Shown piece by piece: positions 25,502 to 37,720 of a stretch of DNA of 64,000 nt. Every line of letters starts with the position of its first letter. Positions within the stretch are counted from its first letter, which is position 1. The DNA is taken from the NCBI RefSeq assembly GCF_036850765.1, contig NC_089490.1, positions 105,208,574 through 105,272,573 of the forward strand, given 5' to 3'. The stretch comes from Saccopteryx bilineata. Its lineage: Eukaryota > Chordata > Mammalia > Chiroptera > Emballonuridae. Position numbers and translations under genes: made by a program. A model generated the notes under the pieces. It saw only the letters and a list, made by a program, of their open reading frames with translations, searched no databases and was not told where the DNA came from.

Positions 25502-26735
25502 ACTTCAAACCAAGCCTTTATTTTACATCCCCACACAGAATATCCAGTGAAGGCAACTGCATGAATGAATGAATGAGGGTAAATGAATTTCCCATTGACA
25601 ACCTAGCTATGGCTGACTCAACTGAAAACCCAAATAGTCAAGATTCACCAATCTGTTTCTCCATTGATTTTGACAAAGAAACGAATGAAACAATAACCTT
25701 GGCTTTTTTTATTTCTTTTACAAATAAAACCATGCTGAGGACAGGAAACTGTAACATTTGAAGAACTCTGAAGGCAGACAGTTGGCAAGAACTAGTCATG
25801 AGAAAGGGAGAAGTCAGTAGTCCTAAACTCTGGACCCTCTAACACTCAAGACGTCTGGCCTCATGTAAACCGTGGGCCATCGCACATGACACTATTTTCT
25901 GAATGTGACCCCTGACATCGTCCATACAAAGTAAGGGAAGCAGGATCACTTACAGAGTGCCTAAAAGCTCTGCTTTCACTAATGAACTTTCCAAGGGAAG
26001 TTCTAACAGCCTGTTTAAATAAGAAGTTTATATTTAGAAATGGTGTTGGCAATGAAGACTCTCTCCCTTCTACTAGCCGAGAAGACTATGTGAAGCTCTC
26101 AAGGAAAAGCTTCCACAATGGAAAATCACTACTAGCCAGCACATCTCCAAAAACTGCCCAAAAATTCACACACCCCCACCACCCTCCGCTGGACTGAAAG
26201 CCCAAGGTAAATTAATCACATAAACATCATCACCGGAAAACGCAGCCGTTTAATTTGTCATCACTCAAAATAAAGCTTAAAAGGAATCTCAACACACCAT
26301 GTAACCACTTCAAAAAAGTGCTAAGAATAAAACAAATACTTACAAGGCAAAAGAAAAGAATGGCAACCACTCACAAAGAGAGAAACAGTCTGTCTAAACT
26401 GCAGGCTCTAAAATGTAAATGGAAGGGCCCTCGACTCTTCAGTTATGTACTTTCCCAAAGAGGAAACAAAAGTGGGTATGAATTTAGACAGTGAGTGCCT
26501 TTTGCACCTAATGGATGATGACAGCAAGACTATACAACTGTACAAAGAAATGGAGAGATGGGCTGAAGCCCAGTTCCAATGCAGCCACCCTGGCTAGAAC
26601 CCGAGTACCTTTCAGGGGACAGTGTGGTCCCCTGGCACACTTAGCCACTCTGGTTTTTGATCTGCTAATCCCATGAAGCACTGGGAAATTTGGTGACCAA
26701 CCTATATTGAAAACAAAATATGTAAGCTTTCAGGG
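25502..26735. other. NT5DC3 intron 1, unique sequence
   Basis: No exon-like or repeat-like segment recognised; all open frames are under 80 codons with no family signature. Confidence 0.5.
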
Positions 26736-26740
26736 GGCAG

Positions 26741-27390
26741 GGGTTATTTACTCATTTCTATTGTAGTAAAATATGTATAACATAAAATTTACCATCTTAA
26801 CCATTTTTAAATGCACAGTTCAGTGACCTCAAGTTCATTTATATTGTGCAACCATCAGCCTATCCACCTCCAGAACTCTTCTCATCTTGCAAGACTGAAA
26901 CTCCATACCCTTTAAACTATAACTCCACTCTACCCCAACCCCTGCCCCTGGCAACAAGCACTCTACTTTCTGTCTATGAGTTTGTTTCAGGTACCTTATA
27001 AAAGGGGAATCGTGTCATATCATTTTGTTCCTGACTCGTTTTATTTAGCATAACGGCCTCAAGGTTAATCCATGTCATAGCATGTGTCAGAATTTCTTTC
27101 CTTCTAAAGTCTGAATCATAGTCCATTGTGTGTGTACAGAGCCTTTTGTTTACCTACTCATCTATGGATGGACAGCTGGGTCACTCCCACCTCTTGGCTA
27201 CTGTGAGTAATGCTGCCCTGCACAGAATGCGGACACCTCTCAGCCTGGCTTTCACTTCTCCAGAGGGTACACCCAGAACTGGAATTGCTGGATCCCACGG
27301 TGATTTCGTTTTTCTTTTTTTTTTTGAGGATCTTCTATACTGTTCCACAGTCACTGTGCCATCTTCTGTTTTGATTTTATTTTAAGACCA
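26741..27390 (-). repeat. Old LINE-1 3' end, antisense
   Basis: On the plus strand it reads as the reverse of an L1M 3' end: 'aaaatttaccatcttaaccatttttaa', 'cagttcagtgacctcaag', 'ccagaactcttctcatcttgcaagactgaaactc', 'catgtcatagcatgtgtcagaatttc', 'gcatctatgg'-like and 'cagaactggaattgctggat'. Very recognisable despite divergence. Confidence 0.85.
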
Positions 27391-27834
27391 CCCCAAAAGA
27401 ATTCATTCCTTGCCTACATTTTATCTTTACTACTGACAGAGAATATGAATGAAGTCAGAACTTAGGTACAGATGTCAGACTTTCCCACCTCGTCAAGGAA
27501 ACATTTTTAAACCGTGTAAAGATCTAAGTTTGGGAAATATAATCTTTGCCAAGTACTTCGTCCCCTTCACTGTTCAGAAATGCTAAAGAATATCACGTGA
27601 CTGTTTCTCAGTCCTTGGGTCCCCAGCACTGTAAGGTCTAAATGTTGACCAAGCACAGTTCTTGTACTCAGCATTCCCCCAGCTCAGATATAGACAGGAG
27701 GGGTGTAAGGGAAGGGTCTGACAAGACGAGGTCCTAAAGGCAGGCTGTGGTAAGCCATGGTGTGGGCACCGGGTGTAGTCCTCGTTCTGTGTGGCTGCCC
27801 ATCCCATGCTCACGATGTTCAGTTCATCTCTCAC

Positions 27835-28195
27835 CCAGGCGCATGGGAAAGATTACAATCCCCCCTCCCCTCTCCACCCTGGCTCTGGCTCTGGCCAGCT
27901 CTGGCCAACAGACTGAGGGCAGGTGACAAGTGTTATTTCCAGACCAGAGCACACTTACCTTTTCCCACTGAGCCTTTCATGGAATTGTGCTACGGAGACA
28001 CCAAAAGATGGAACAAGCTGGGTAAGCTAAGCCACCAGCTGGAGAGCGACTGCCCTGGAGAGCTGCCCGAGGCCCCAGAAGACTGTGCATGAATGAGAAA
28101 CAAACTTTGGTGACATCTGTCTACTAAGCCACTGAGATTTGGGTGTTGCTTGTCACTGCAGCAAAACCTTGTCTAACCTGACTGATACACCTTCT
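27835..28195 (+). repeat. MaLR (MLT1-like) LTR fragment
   Basis: The 3' part is characteristic: 'ctaagccactgagatttgggtgttgcttgtcactgcagcaaaaccttgtctaacctgactgatac'. The 5' part is poorly defined. Confidence 0.55.
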
Positions 28196-28487
28196 ACTGC
28201 TCTAGTATGCTAGATTTCTGTGGGAAACTGTTCCCCTCCAACATTCAGACTGTATAGTCTCAGTGAGGGTTCCTCATTCTGGAAGGAAAGCATGTGACCA
28301 GGCCTGGCCAAACATAAGAAAGTTATGTTTCCAGCCAACTAATATTATTTGGTATGGTTGTATCCATTTAATATCCTTTCTTCTAATAACGATTTACAGT
28401 AAGGGAAATCAAGATGAGTAGAAAGTATGACTTGAGATACAGACAATTCATAAGAGTGCGCTACTATTAGGCCTTAGAGATTTGGGG

Positions 28488-28745
28488 GTTTTTCCCTTTT
28501 TATTGAATTTATTGAGGTGACACTGGTTAACAAAACTATACAGATTTCACATGCACGATTCCACACATCATCTGTTCACTGTAGTGTGTGTTTACCATCT
28601 CAAGTCAAGTCTCCTTCTGTCACCATTTATCCCCCAGACCTTAGAGACTTAAATACAACTATTCTTAGCCAGAAACTGTCTAACTGTCTTCTCCAGTATC
28701 TCCAACAACCATTCAGTTGTAAGTCACTTTTACTTCTGCAGTAGC
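28488..28745 (-). repeat. LINE-1 3' end, antisense
   Basis: 'tttttattgaatttattgaggtgacactggttaacaaaactatacagatttcacatgcacgattcc' is the reverse of the end of a bat-type L1 3' UTR, followed by 'caagtcaagtctccttctgtcaccatttatccccc'. Truncated; no ORF. Confidence 0.75.
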
Positions 28746-29147
28746 CCAGTAACAGATGTCAACACGGCCAAGGTGTCCTTTTCACTTTGAAGGTGAAGAT
28801 CTGCAGTTATCAGCCCAGCACACTCCTACCCTCGGATAAGAAATGACCCTTTCCCACCTCTAAACACATATATTGGGGCTCTTCTAGACTCTGCCCACCC
28901 CTGAATCCCCAGTTGTTGGTCCAGAATAGAACACATGACTCATGCTGGGCCACTCCTAGGGTCCCATCCGCTAGGTACTACTTTAAGCCAGGCTAAAACA
29001 AAGTCCTCCCCTCATTTCTGTGTCTCTTCTTTATACCTTTATGAAGGTACCAAGGATGTATAATAAATTGTGCATAGCATATAAAGTCAGATGAAGTCTG
29101 ACATACATAAACACCAGTGAAGCCATCAGCCCAATAAAGACAATAAG

Positions 29148-29517
29148 TAAGGGCCTGGCCAGTTGGCTCAGCGGTAAAGTGTCGACCTGCCATGTGGAAG
29201 TCCCAGGTTTGATTCCCGGCCAGGGCACACAGGAGAAGTGTCCAACTGCTTCTCCACCTTTCCCCTTCTCCTTTCTCTCTGTCTCTCTCTTCCCCTCCCA
29301 CAGCCAAGGCTCCACTGGAGCAAAGTTGGCCCGGGTACTGAGGATGGCTCCATGACCTCTGCCTCAGGAGCTAGAATGGCTTCAGTTCCAATGAAGCAAC
29401 GCCCCAGATGGGCAGAGCATCGCCCCCTAGTGGGCATGCCGGGTGGATCCCAGTTGAGCACATGCAGGAATCTGTTTCTCTGTCTCCCTGCTTCTCACCT
29501 CAGAAAAATAAAAAAAA
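29148..29517 (+). mobile_element. tRNA-derived SINE, CCTGGCCGGTTGGC family
   Basis: 12-bp TSD aaagacaataag at 29136-29147 and 29518-29529. Complete head, body and A10 tail; a single 'gggcagagcatcgccccc' segment. Confidence 0.92.
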
Positions 29518-30396
29518 AAAGACAATAAGCAAATCTAATATCCCAAAGATTTCTGTGCACCCCTTTGAATTCCACTCCTGCACCCTGCCTATTCCCAGGC
29601 AACTATTATTTACTGATCAGATTTGTTTGCATTTATTAGGATTTTATATCAATGAAACCATATAGCATGTAGTATTTTACTAAATTGGTTTTCCCATTTA
29701 CTAAACTCTCAGAAGTTTTTTCAATAAGCACTTACTGTACACCTACTATGTGCCAGACATGGTATGGGAAACTATGCAGAGATTATAAATAAAATAGTAG
29801 TAAAGCACAAAATGTAATGAGCAACATCACAGATAGTGAGAAAGACCAATAAATGGCACCCTGATAGGTGGAGACAGGAAGAACATAACACAGGGCTGGG
29901 CCTGCCCCCAGAGGGGGTGGCAATTCAAAAGCTATCTTTATTGTATTTATTAATCTAAAAAAATAGCTTCCATTTTTTTCACTAGTTTAGATATTTTGCA
30001 TCATCTCCAGGGAAGATCAAGCAGTGACAAATAGAATTACTCATCTGAATAATTAATAATACATATGACATTTATACTACTCCCACCAAAAGTTAAAATT
30101 ATATCTCTTATTACTCTGTAAGTAATACCTATAATTCTGACTGCTCCATAAAAACCCAACCTGCTTCCTAAAGTTCCAAAAATAAAACTAAATGTAACTA
30201 CGTTTGAAATAAAATTATGTATAGCAATCGTTTAATGATAACCTAACCTTAAGATTGGTCATTTAAAAAACAAATAAATTTAACTGCTCATAAGAAAGAG
30301 AAAAACTTCTTAGAAAAAGAAAAGTCAACTATATCAAAAGATGAAACATGAGACAAACTATCAAGAATTTTTTATCAAAGCATAGAGAACATAGAA

Positions 30397-30650
30397 GCCC
30401 TGGCCGGGTGGCTCAGTGGATAAAGCATCATCCCAGCACGTTGAGGGTGGCTCAGTGGATAAAGCATCATCCCAGCATGTTGCAGGTTTGATCCCCAGTC
30501 AGGGCACATATAAGAAGCAACTAATGAGTACACAACTAAATGGAACTAAGTGGAACAATGGGTCAGTGCTTCTCTTCTCTCTCTCCTTTCCCCTCTCTCT
30601 ACCTTCCTCCCCCCCACTCTCTCTCAAATCAATAAAAAGAATGAAAAAAG
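30397..30650 (+). mobile_element. Ves-like tRNA-derived SINE with a duplicated A-box segment
   Basis: TSD catagagaacatagaa / tatagagaacatagaa (30381-30396 and 30651-30666). Head gccctggccgggtggctcagtggataaagc, B box 'caggtttgatccccag', then 'cagggcacatataagaagcaactaatgag' and CT-rich tail. The stretch 'ggtggctcagtggataaagcatcatcccagca' occurs twice in tandem (about 30407 and 30448). Confidence 0.9.
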
Positions 30651-30684
30651 TATAGAGAACATAGAAAAGTAATAAATATCAGTG

Positions 30685-30905
30685 CCTTCCAAATGCCATG
30701 CACTGGGCACTTCTCATTTGTTTTCTCAATGAATGTCCCCAAAATTCCAGGAGGTAAATACTGTTATCCCCAATTTGCCATTGCAGCTGAGAAAGTAAGG
30801 CTGAGAAGTTAAGTAACTGGTCCAACATTACAGTTATCAAACAATAAAATGTAGGTTGAATCCCTGACATATTACTTGGCACACAGTAGGTGCTTCACAA
30901 ATGCC
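30685..30905 (+). repeat. MIR-like SINE fragment
   Basis: 'catgcactgggcacttctcatttg', 'aggaggtaaatactgttatccccaatttgcc' and 'gtaactggtccaacattacag' in MIR order. Confidence 0.65.
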
Positions 30906-31124
30906 AGTCAGTTCCTTCTCCTTTTCCCTAACTCACCCATTCAAGTAATATTTTTCCTAGAGCAGCATAATCCAGGACCCTCCCCCCTCCCCACCAATCC
31001 TTTTGAGGGATCTTTGAGGTCAAAACTATTTTCATAGTAAGACCAAAGACACCCTAATCCCTGGGACCTGTGAATATGCTATTTTAGATAGCAAAGGGGA
31101 AATTAAGGTTGCCTATGGAATTAT

Positions 31125-31500
31125 GGCTGCTCATCAGCTGACTTTAAAATAGAGAGTATTCCGGATTATCCAGGTGGGTTAAATGCAATCACAAATCCTT
31201 AAGTGTGGAAGAGGAAGGCAGAAGACTCAGAAAAACCAACTGGCCATTGCTGGCTTTGAAAATGGAAGGGGCAATAAGCCAAGGACTGTGGGAACCTCTA
31301 GAAACAGGAAAAGGCAAGGCAATGTTCTCCACCAGAACCTCTGAAAGGACATAGCCCCTCCAACACCTTCATTTCACTCAGCAAGGCCCATTGCAGACTG
31401 CTGATATCCAGAACAGTCAGACAACAAATGTGTATTGTTTTAAGTCACTAAATCATGGTAATCTGTTACAGGGGTGATAAGAATGCAACACAGAGAGCAT
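31125..31500 (+). repeat. MaLR (MLT1-like) LTR fragment
   Basis: 'gagagtattccggattatccaggtgggttaaatgcaatcacaaatcct' and the end 'attgttttaagtcactaaatcatggtaatctgttacaggggtgataagaatgcaacaca' fit an MLT1-type LTR in sense. Confidence 0.6.
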
Positions 31501-31999
31501 CTGCTTTTTTCACGCTTGTTCTCACCAGTGGGCAGTGGAGTTTTCCAGAGTCTACACGTCTGACACTGCAACAGAATGAAGCAAATCAGATCTGACCATC
31601 TAGCTGCCTCCTGTTAATCCAGACATTACAGACATCTGCCAAAATTCAAAGTTTTTCTGAAGTTCTTGCACAAAGTTTAGGCATTCTTCTAAGGTTCTTT
31701 TATTTTGGAAAATAATCACTTTTCCTCTCAGGCTCTGAGGTGACTTTAAAGGAGGAAAGCCCACCACACTCTCCATATGTGGGGCAGAAGCAGCCCCCCC
31801 TGGAACAGGAACGCTTCCATTCTGTACCTAACAGGGCAGGCTAGTACCCGATCAGCGCACAGGAAAGGCCAGGGATCAAGCTCAAAGATGCACATGATAC
31901 GCAGCATAACAGGAAAGGACAGACCACATACAAATACATCCATCCCTTTAAATTATAACTGCACAATGATTTCTTAGAATTCATCATTTTAGGACAGTA

Positions 32000-32215
32000 T
32001 TTCTGTCTTGGCACAACTGGCATTGGGGCTGGATAACCTTTGCTGTGGGGGGCTGTGCTATGAATGGTAGGATGTTAACAGCATCCCTGGCCTCCACCCA
32101 CTAGAGGCCAGCAGCCTCCCCTTTCACCCAGAAGAGGTCTCCAAACATCACCAAATGTCCACTGGGAGCAGGGGGAATGCCCCCTACCCCCAACTACGGT
32201 TGAGAACCATAGCTC
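32000..32215 (-). repeat. MER5A-like hAT-Charlie miniature element
   Basis: 'ggcattggggctggataacctttgctgtggggggctgtgctatgaatggtaggatgttaacagcatccctggcctccacccactagaggccagcagcc' and 'ggttgagaaccatagc' are the antisense reading of MER5A. Old, diverged. Confidence 0.75.
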
Positions 32216-32379
32216 TACAGGAAATTTTTGCTAGAGGTTATAAACCACTATTTCTTTCCCTAAAAATAACAAAGAACCTTTTAATTGAGCTGATTTTGAT
32301 ACAAGATGCACAAATATCACACTTGCAAAAATTTCAAATAAAAAAAAAGAACTTACAAATAAGGGGTATTCTACAATGT

Positions 32380-33090
32380 AACCACTACTCCTCAAAACTG
32401 TCAATGTCATTAAAAACATGGAAACTCAAGAGAAACTGTCACAGCCAAAGAGCCCAAGAAGATAGGACAACTAAACACAGTGTGTTCTTCTAAATGGGAC
32501 CCTGGAGTAGTGAAGGACATTACTTAGATTAAAAACTAAAAAAATCTGAATTAAGTACTGATTGTGGTTAATAGTGATACATATTGACAATATTAATATT
32601 GGTTCATTAAGTGTGACAAATGTCCCACAGTCATGGGAGAAATTAATAGGGTTTATAGAAACAGCAATTTTTCTTTCCTTTTTTTTTCTTTTTTATTAAG
32701 TGAGAGGCTGGCAGGCAAGAAGGCAGACTACCGCATGCGCCCCAACCAGGACCCACCTGGCAAGCCTGCTGTGGGGTGATGCTCTACCCATCTAGGACCG
32801 TTGCTCCATTGCTCAGCAACAGAGCTATTTTAGTGCCTGAGGGGAGGCCTTGGTGCCATCCTCAGCGCCAGGGCCAACTTGCTCAAATGACCCATTGCTA
32901 CAGGAGAGAGAGACAGGGAGAAAGAAAGAGAGAGAGGAGGGGGAGTAGAGAAGTAGATGGTCACTTCTCTTGTGTGTCCTGACCAGGAATCAAACCCAGG
33001 ACTTCTACACATGGGGCCGACACTCTGCCACTGAGCCAACCAGCTAGGGCCAAAATTTTCTGTAAATCTAAAACTGATCTAAAAAATAAA
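32380..33090 (+). repeat. Old LINE-1 3' end, interrupted by a SINE
   Basis: Two halves: 32380-32673 ('gataggacaactaaacacagtgtgttcttctaaatgggaccctgg', 'gtgtgacaaatgtcccacag') and 33052-33090 ('tctgtaaatctaaaactgatctaaaaaataaagc'). It is related to the fragment at 16870-17180. The SINE sits in the gap. Confidence 0.7.
32674..33051 (-). mobile_element. tRNA-derived SINE, CCTGGCCGGTTGGC family (minus strand)
   Basis: Reads in reverse: a T-rich tail, 'ggcaagcctgctg', 'gggtgatgctctaccca', 'tggtcacttctcttgtgtgtcctgaccaggaatcaaacccagg', ending 'cactgagccaaccagctagggcc'. One of only two minus-strand members of this family in the window. Confidence 0.88.
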
Positions 33091-33829
33091 GCTTGTAAAA
33101 ATAAAACTTTTTAAAAATTAAAACAAAAATTTAAAAAAGGATGGAAGACAAAGAGGAAAACAAAGAATAAAAATCACCTCTTCTGGAGCAGGCTTCATTC
33201 TGGGAGCCTTTTCAAAGGGAAGGTACCCTCCAAAGAGTCTGATTGGATTACAGCAAGAGATCAAATGGCCAGAAAGAAATAATCAGGAAATGAGAAAACA
33301 AAATTCTTTTGTCTTCTTGTAAACTGAAACAAACCAAACCAAAACAAAACAAAAACACTACATGCTTTTGTATTTCTTCTGACTTCTCATTCCCACAGTT
33401 CTCAGCAAATATTTCCTGCATCCCTGAGCAGTTATTTGCCTTGGTGTCAGAGTCCCTAGGGCCTGTTGTTTATCTCCCCAAGCTGGACTGTCACTTATCT
33501 GTTTACCAGTCTCCCCCTTCACGCAACACAAGTCCCATGCTTGGCACAGACAAGGGCTCAGCCACTGTGGTTCAGTCCCTCTCAGACCCAACCATCTGTC
33601 AATCAATAGCCTTTACACCCCCTGCTAGGTGCTTAATAAATGCTTGGTGAGTGAACGCAGGTTGGGCACATACATACACTTATACTGACCTTAGCTAAAG
33701 GGGGTAGGAATGGTGCAGCCTCATACAGGGCAAGGAAAGAAAAGTGATATTCAAGTCCCTGTGTTCTCAGGGGCGAGAGGGACCATGTGCTGGGGTGTGA
33801 AGATGGTACGGAGCACATAAATACCTGAT

Positions 33830-34200
33830 TCACAGGCCTTGAAAAGCTCTACACATTTAGTGGCCTCATTCTACAAAGGAAGAAACCAAAGCTAGAGGTC
33901 AGGTGGCTTGTTCAAGGCCACACAGTTAGTTATAGCACTGGCCTAAGTGAAGGAGACCTAGACTCCAGAGCTGGCTAGCCCACCTCCACCCTCACTAAAC
34001 CTAAGACTGAAAGAGTTATTTAATAACTAGTAACATTAGCTACTATCTACTGAGCATCTGCTGCTGTGTGCCAAGCGCACACTAAAAATACTGAAATTAT
34101 CCTTGGATTACAGTTACAAAGACTGAGATCAGAGAAAAAAACAATTTGCCACCAAGGTCACATAGCTAATAAATCTCAAAATCTCCCCCAAACTGTCAAC
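33830..34200 (+). repeat. Two MIR-like SINE fragments
   Basis: 'tggcctcattctacaaaggaagaaaccaaagctagaggtcaggtggcttgttcaaggccacacagttag' (33860-33930) and 'actatctactgagcatctgctgctgtgtgccaagcgc' (34035-34080) are MIR segments. A third lies at about 34310-34440 ('cattttacagatgaggaaac'). Confidence 0.6.
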
Positions 34201-34554
34201 TCCAAAATCCCCCTGGGATTATCATACACTAAAGCCCAAACTCTGGCCCAATGCTGATCTTTACAACCCAACTCTTCCACTGTCTCATTCACAGGCACTT
34301 CTCTAAACACCTTTCATGGGTGGATTCACTCATCGCTGGCCACATCCCTATAATGCTGGTACTACTACCAGCATCCCATTTTACAGATGAGGAAACAAAG
34401 GCTTTGTGGCATCCCCAGGGTCTCACAGTCTGCAAGCAGCAAACCTCATCCATGATATAAGAATGGCAAAATTTTTGCCTGTAGTTTTTTATAAAAATAA
34501 ACATGCAATTACCATTAAACCAAGTAATGGCATAGCATTTAGAGAAATGAACAC

Positions 34555-34900
34555 ATGTTCGTTCACACAAAAGGCCTATATGGCAGCTTTACTGTGATGG
34601 CCAAACATTGGGAGCAAGGCACATGTCGTTCAATGAGTGAACTGTGGTTAAGCTGGGGTATACCCATACTACGGAATGCTACTCAGCAATAAAAAGATCC
34701 TACACATAACCTGAATGACTCCTCAAGGAAGCACGTTAAGTGAAAAAAGCCAATTTGAAAAGGTTACACATTGTATGATTCCATTTATATAACATTTTTA
34801 AAATGGATAATGCCCCAGAGATCCAAGAGAGTATAGTTAGAAAGACAGTATGAAGATTCTGGTAGTAAACTGTTCTTTATCTTGACTGGTGCTGGATACA
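34555..34900 (+). repeat. Old LINE-1 ORF2 end / 3' UTR fragment
   Basis: 'tggccaaacattgggagcaaggcacatgtcgttcaatgagtgaac', 'actacggaatgctactcagcaataaaaag' (the YGMLLSNKK-type ORF2 end) and 'ttgtatgattccatttatataac'. Diverged. Confidence 0.75.
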
Positions 34901-35152
34901 GGAATCTACAAGTGCTAAAACTGTATAGAACTAAATACACACATAAGGACAAGAGAAACTAGGGGACTTTTAACAGGAGGATGTAATGTGTCAAATCAAT
35001 ATACTAGTTGTGATGCTGTATTATTTACTGTTTACAAAATGTTATTATAGGGAGAAACTAGCAAAGGGTATGCCATATCTCCCTGTAATAATTCTTACAA
35101 TTGTATATTGTTACCTCAATTAGGAGTTTCAATTTTAAAAAGTCTTCCCTGC

Positions 35153-35525
35153 TGGCCCTGGCTGGTTGGCTCAGTGGTAGAGCATCAGCTGTGCATGTGG
35201 AAACCCCGGGTTTGATTCCAGGCCAGGGCACACAGGAAAAGCGCCCATCTGCATCTCCACACTTCCCCCCTCCTCTCTCTCTCTCTTCCCCTGCCACAGC
35301 CAAGGCTCCATTGGAGCAAAGTTGGCCCGGGCACTGAGGATGGCTCCATGGCCTCCGCCTCAGGCGCTAGAATGGCTCCAGTTGCAACAGAGCAACGGCC
35401 CAGATGGGCAGAGCATCTATCCATAGCAGGTTTGCTGGGTGGATCCAGTCAGGGTATGCGGGAGTCTGTCTCTCTGTCTCCTTGTTTCTCATTTCAGAAA
35501 AATATTTAAAAAAAAAAAAAAAAAA
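35153..35525 (+). mobile_element. tRNA-derived SINE, CCTGGCCGGTTGGC family
   Basis: Head tggccctggctggttggctcagtggtagagc, B box 'ccgggtttgattccagg', body complete, tail of 18 A. Flanks 'tcttccctgc' and 'tcttgcctgc' make an imperfect TSD. Confidence 0.9.
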
Positions 35526-35697
35526 TCTTGCCTGCGCACAAAGCTGGGCTACATGATCTATATTTCTTTCACAGAAAATCTACAATTTTCAATGTCTCCA
35601 AAGCCAGTCCCTTTTCTACTACAGTACACAACCACTTCAAAAATTAATGCAAAATTAACCCTGAGCAAAGAAAAACTAAGAAAATAAGGCTCTAATA

Positions 35698-36010
35698 CAG
35701 GGGTCCCCAAACTACGGCCCCCTAAGGCCATTTATCCAGCCCCCGCCACACTTCCGGAAGGGGCACCTCTTTCATTGGTGGTCAGTGAGAGGAGCGTAGT
35801 TCCCATTGAAATACTGGTCAGTTTGTTGATTTAAATTTACTTGTTCTTTATTTTAAATATTGTATTTGTTCCAGTTTTGTTTTTTTACTTTAAAATAAGA
35901 TATGTGCAGTGTGCATAGGGATTTGTTCATAGTTTTTTTTATAGTCCGGCCCTCCAACGGTCTGAGGGACAGTGAACTGGCCCCCTGTGTAAAAAGTTTG
36001 GGGACCCTTG
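35698..36010. mobile_element. hAT miniature element (CAGGGGTCCCC family)
   Basis: 313 bp with perfect 8-bp TSD ctctaata (35690-35697 and 36011-36018). Termini caggggtccccaaact and aagtttggggacccttg are inverted repeats. The interior contains 'tttcattggtggtcagtgagaggagc' and 'gatatgtgcagtgtgcataggga'. No coding capacity. The same family is at 54494-54834. Confidence 0.93.
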
Positions 36011-36018
36011 CTCTAATA

Positions 36019-36949
36019 CATAGCATTCTTCATTGCTGGCCACTTTGAGTTCCCTTAGGAAAGTATCCCAATTGATTTCTTTCATTAAAGTGACTTTTAG
36101 CCAAAAAATGGAAAATGTGATTCTACAAAATGTTCTCCTCCACCAAATAAACTCACCTTATCTCTCTCTATGTGCCACCTCTACCCCTTCAAAAAAAAAT
36201 CTGTTTAAATTTTCTTCTAAATCTTCCTTGAAATAAGCATCACCAATATCACTGGCCCTTCTCACCAGTTCCCAAATGATCAGCTACCACTGGAAAGCAG
36301 AGCAAAGCAGGAAATAAAACTGGGTTAGGAGCTGAGACAAATCTAGTCAAGATGTGGTTTTGGCCAGGTTCCTTGAACTTCTGTCTCACTTTTCCCATCT
36401 ATAGAATGGGATGTGGCACCTCCCTCAGAGACATGGGAAGAATCCAGGGAGACCATCTACGTGTCTGGCACTAATAGATACTCGGTCCTCTTTCTGTTTC
36501 TCCTCATTTCCCTTAGTAACAACAGGACAAAGCTAATTTTAAGTTCACCAGGCCACAGAGTAGTCACTCCTCGGAATCCCTTCCTCACTGAGGTTTGTAG
36601 ATAACCCATAACACTGCCAACCTGTATCCCCTCATATTTCAAATACAGCGAATCCTACCTACCCCCTAAAACAAAGAAGGAAAACAGAGTAGTCTCTGGA
36701 CACTGCCACCTGCCCAGCAGCCCAGCTCCAAAGCAATCCGCTGCCTGTCAAATTCCAGCTATTAGTGTTTGTTAATAACAATATATAATGGTGCTGGTGG
36801 TGACCGTCTCCAAGCGACATCGATGACCGGTCCCCACCCCAAACCCAGAGAGCCCAAAGCGCTTTCGATGCAGATTTCTGGCTAAAAATCCCAAGAATTT
36901 ATAAAACAGCTTTCCCAACAAGAGAAAGGTAGAGTTGAAAAGTTTCTTG
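36019..36949. other. NT5DC3 intron 1 proximal part
   Basis: Unique intronic sequence between the hAT element and the CpG island. No exon or repeat recognised. Confidence 0.5.
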
Positions 36950-37720
36950 AGGCGCATTTTTCCGCGATTCCCCGAATCGCAATGCAGAGGCGATGTCGCC
37001 CGCGGTTGGGGACGACCAGCGCGACCGAGGGTCACGACTGGGGGCCATGGAGATTATTAGCAGCGGGTCCGAGGATGCACGCTTCCCCGCTGACCGCGTG
37101 GGAGGAGGCCTGGGTGCAGGGGACTCGGGGATCGCCGCCGCACTCACCTTCCGTGCTCCTCTTCGCCTCCCGGTAGCGCTCCCACAGGTAGCGCTTCATG
37201 TCCGGGGCGGCTCCAGGTGCTGTGCACAAGGGCCGCGCGGAGCCCGCGCTCAGCCGCCCCCGGGCTGCAGTCCCGCATCCGCTCCGCAGGGCCGCCGTCG
37301 CCGTCGCCCGGGCCCCACGGGTCATTAGCGCCGCCGCCGCCACCGCTGCTGTGGCCATGCTTGCCTCCGCCCTGCTCCGACTGACACCGCGGGGCCACAG
37401 CACCACTCGCGCTCAGCCCTGCAGGCAGGCAGTTCCCTGCGTCTGAGCACGTGGCGGCGCGGTCCACCCCTTAGGCCGCGGTGGAGGCGGAGCCTGTGCG
37501 GGGGCGGGGCTGTGCGGGGGAGTGGGCCGAGCCTGATCCAGCCTGTCTGGAGCGGAGCCGGCCCGGCCTGGGCGGCGGGGGCCACGCGCGGTAGTTGGCT
37601 GCAGTCAATTATTGACCCTGCGGTGCACTGAAGTGGTGGCGCGGTTGGGCGGACACCCCGTCAGGCTGCGGCCACAGGAAAAAGGATGACTCGTTGCCAG
37701 CCCTGAACTAAACATGACCC
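36950..37720 (-). promoter_or_regulatory. NT5DC3: CpG-island promoter and 5' UTR region of NT5DC3
   Basis: This GC- and CpG-rich block surrounds coding exon 1 and contrasts sharply with the AT-rich repeat DNA on both sides. Upstream of the start codon (higher coordinates, minus strand) it holds GC-box-like sequence around 37499-37510 and no convincing TATA box, as expected for a housekeeping-type promoter with dispersed starts. I cannot fix the transcription start; it probably lies between 37400 and 37600. No other first exon is seen here, so I do not call a bidirectional promoter. The island is seen in the sequence; promoter function is inferred from its position. Confidence 0.8.
37148..37358 (-). 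CDS. NT5DC3: NT5DC3 coding exon 1 (5'-nucleotidase domain-containing 3)
   Basis: First coding exon, 211 nt, giving 70 codons plus one base. The ATG at 37358-37356 has A at -3 and G at +4 (strong Kozak context) and is the first in-frame ATG; the open frame upstream of it has no ATG. The N-terminus is rich in Ala and Arg ([18 protein letters not shown]...) and poor in acidic residues, like a mitochondrial presequence. It ends in the block [17 protein letters not shown], which I recognise from NT5DC3. The exon ends GGAAG before the donor gtgagtg, and the split codon (G then AA) joins to exon 2 as Glu. NT5DC3 is a haloacid-dehalogenase-type nucleotidase-like protein whose substrate is not established. 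NT5DC2 is the nearest alternative, but the N-terminal block and the neighbouring TTC41 favour NT5DC3. Confidence 0.93.

Noticed and set aside
37198..37467. Plus- and minus-strand ORFs in other frames over NT5DC3 exon 1
   Set aside because: Shadows caused by the CpG island's lack of stop codons.
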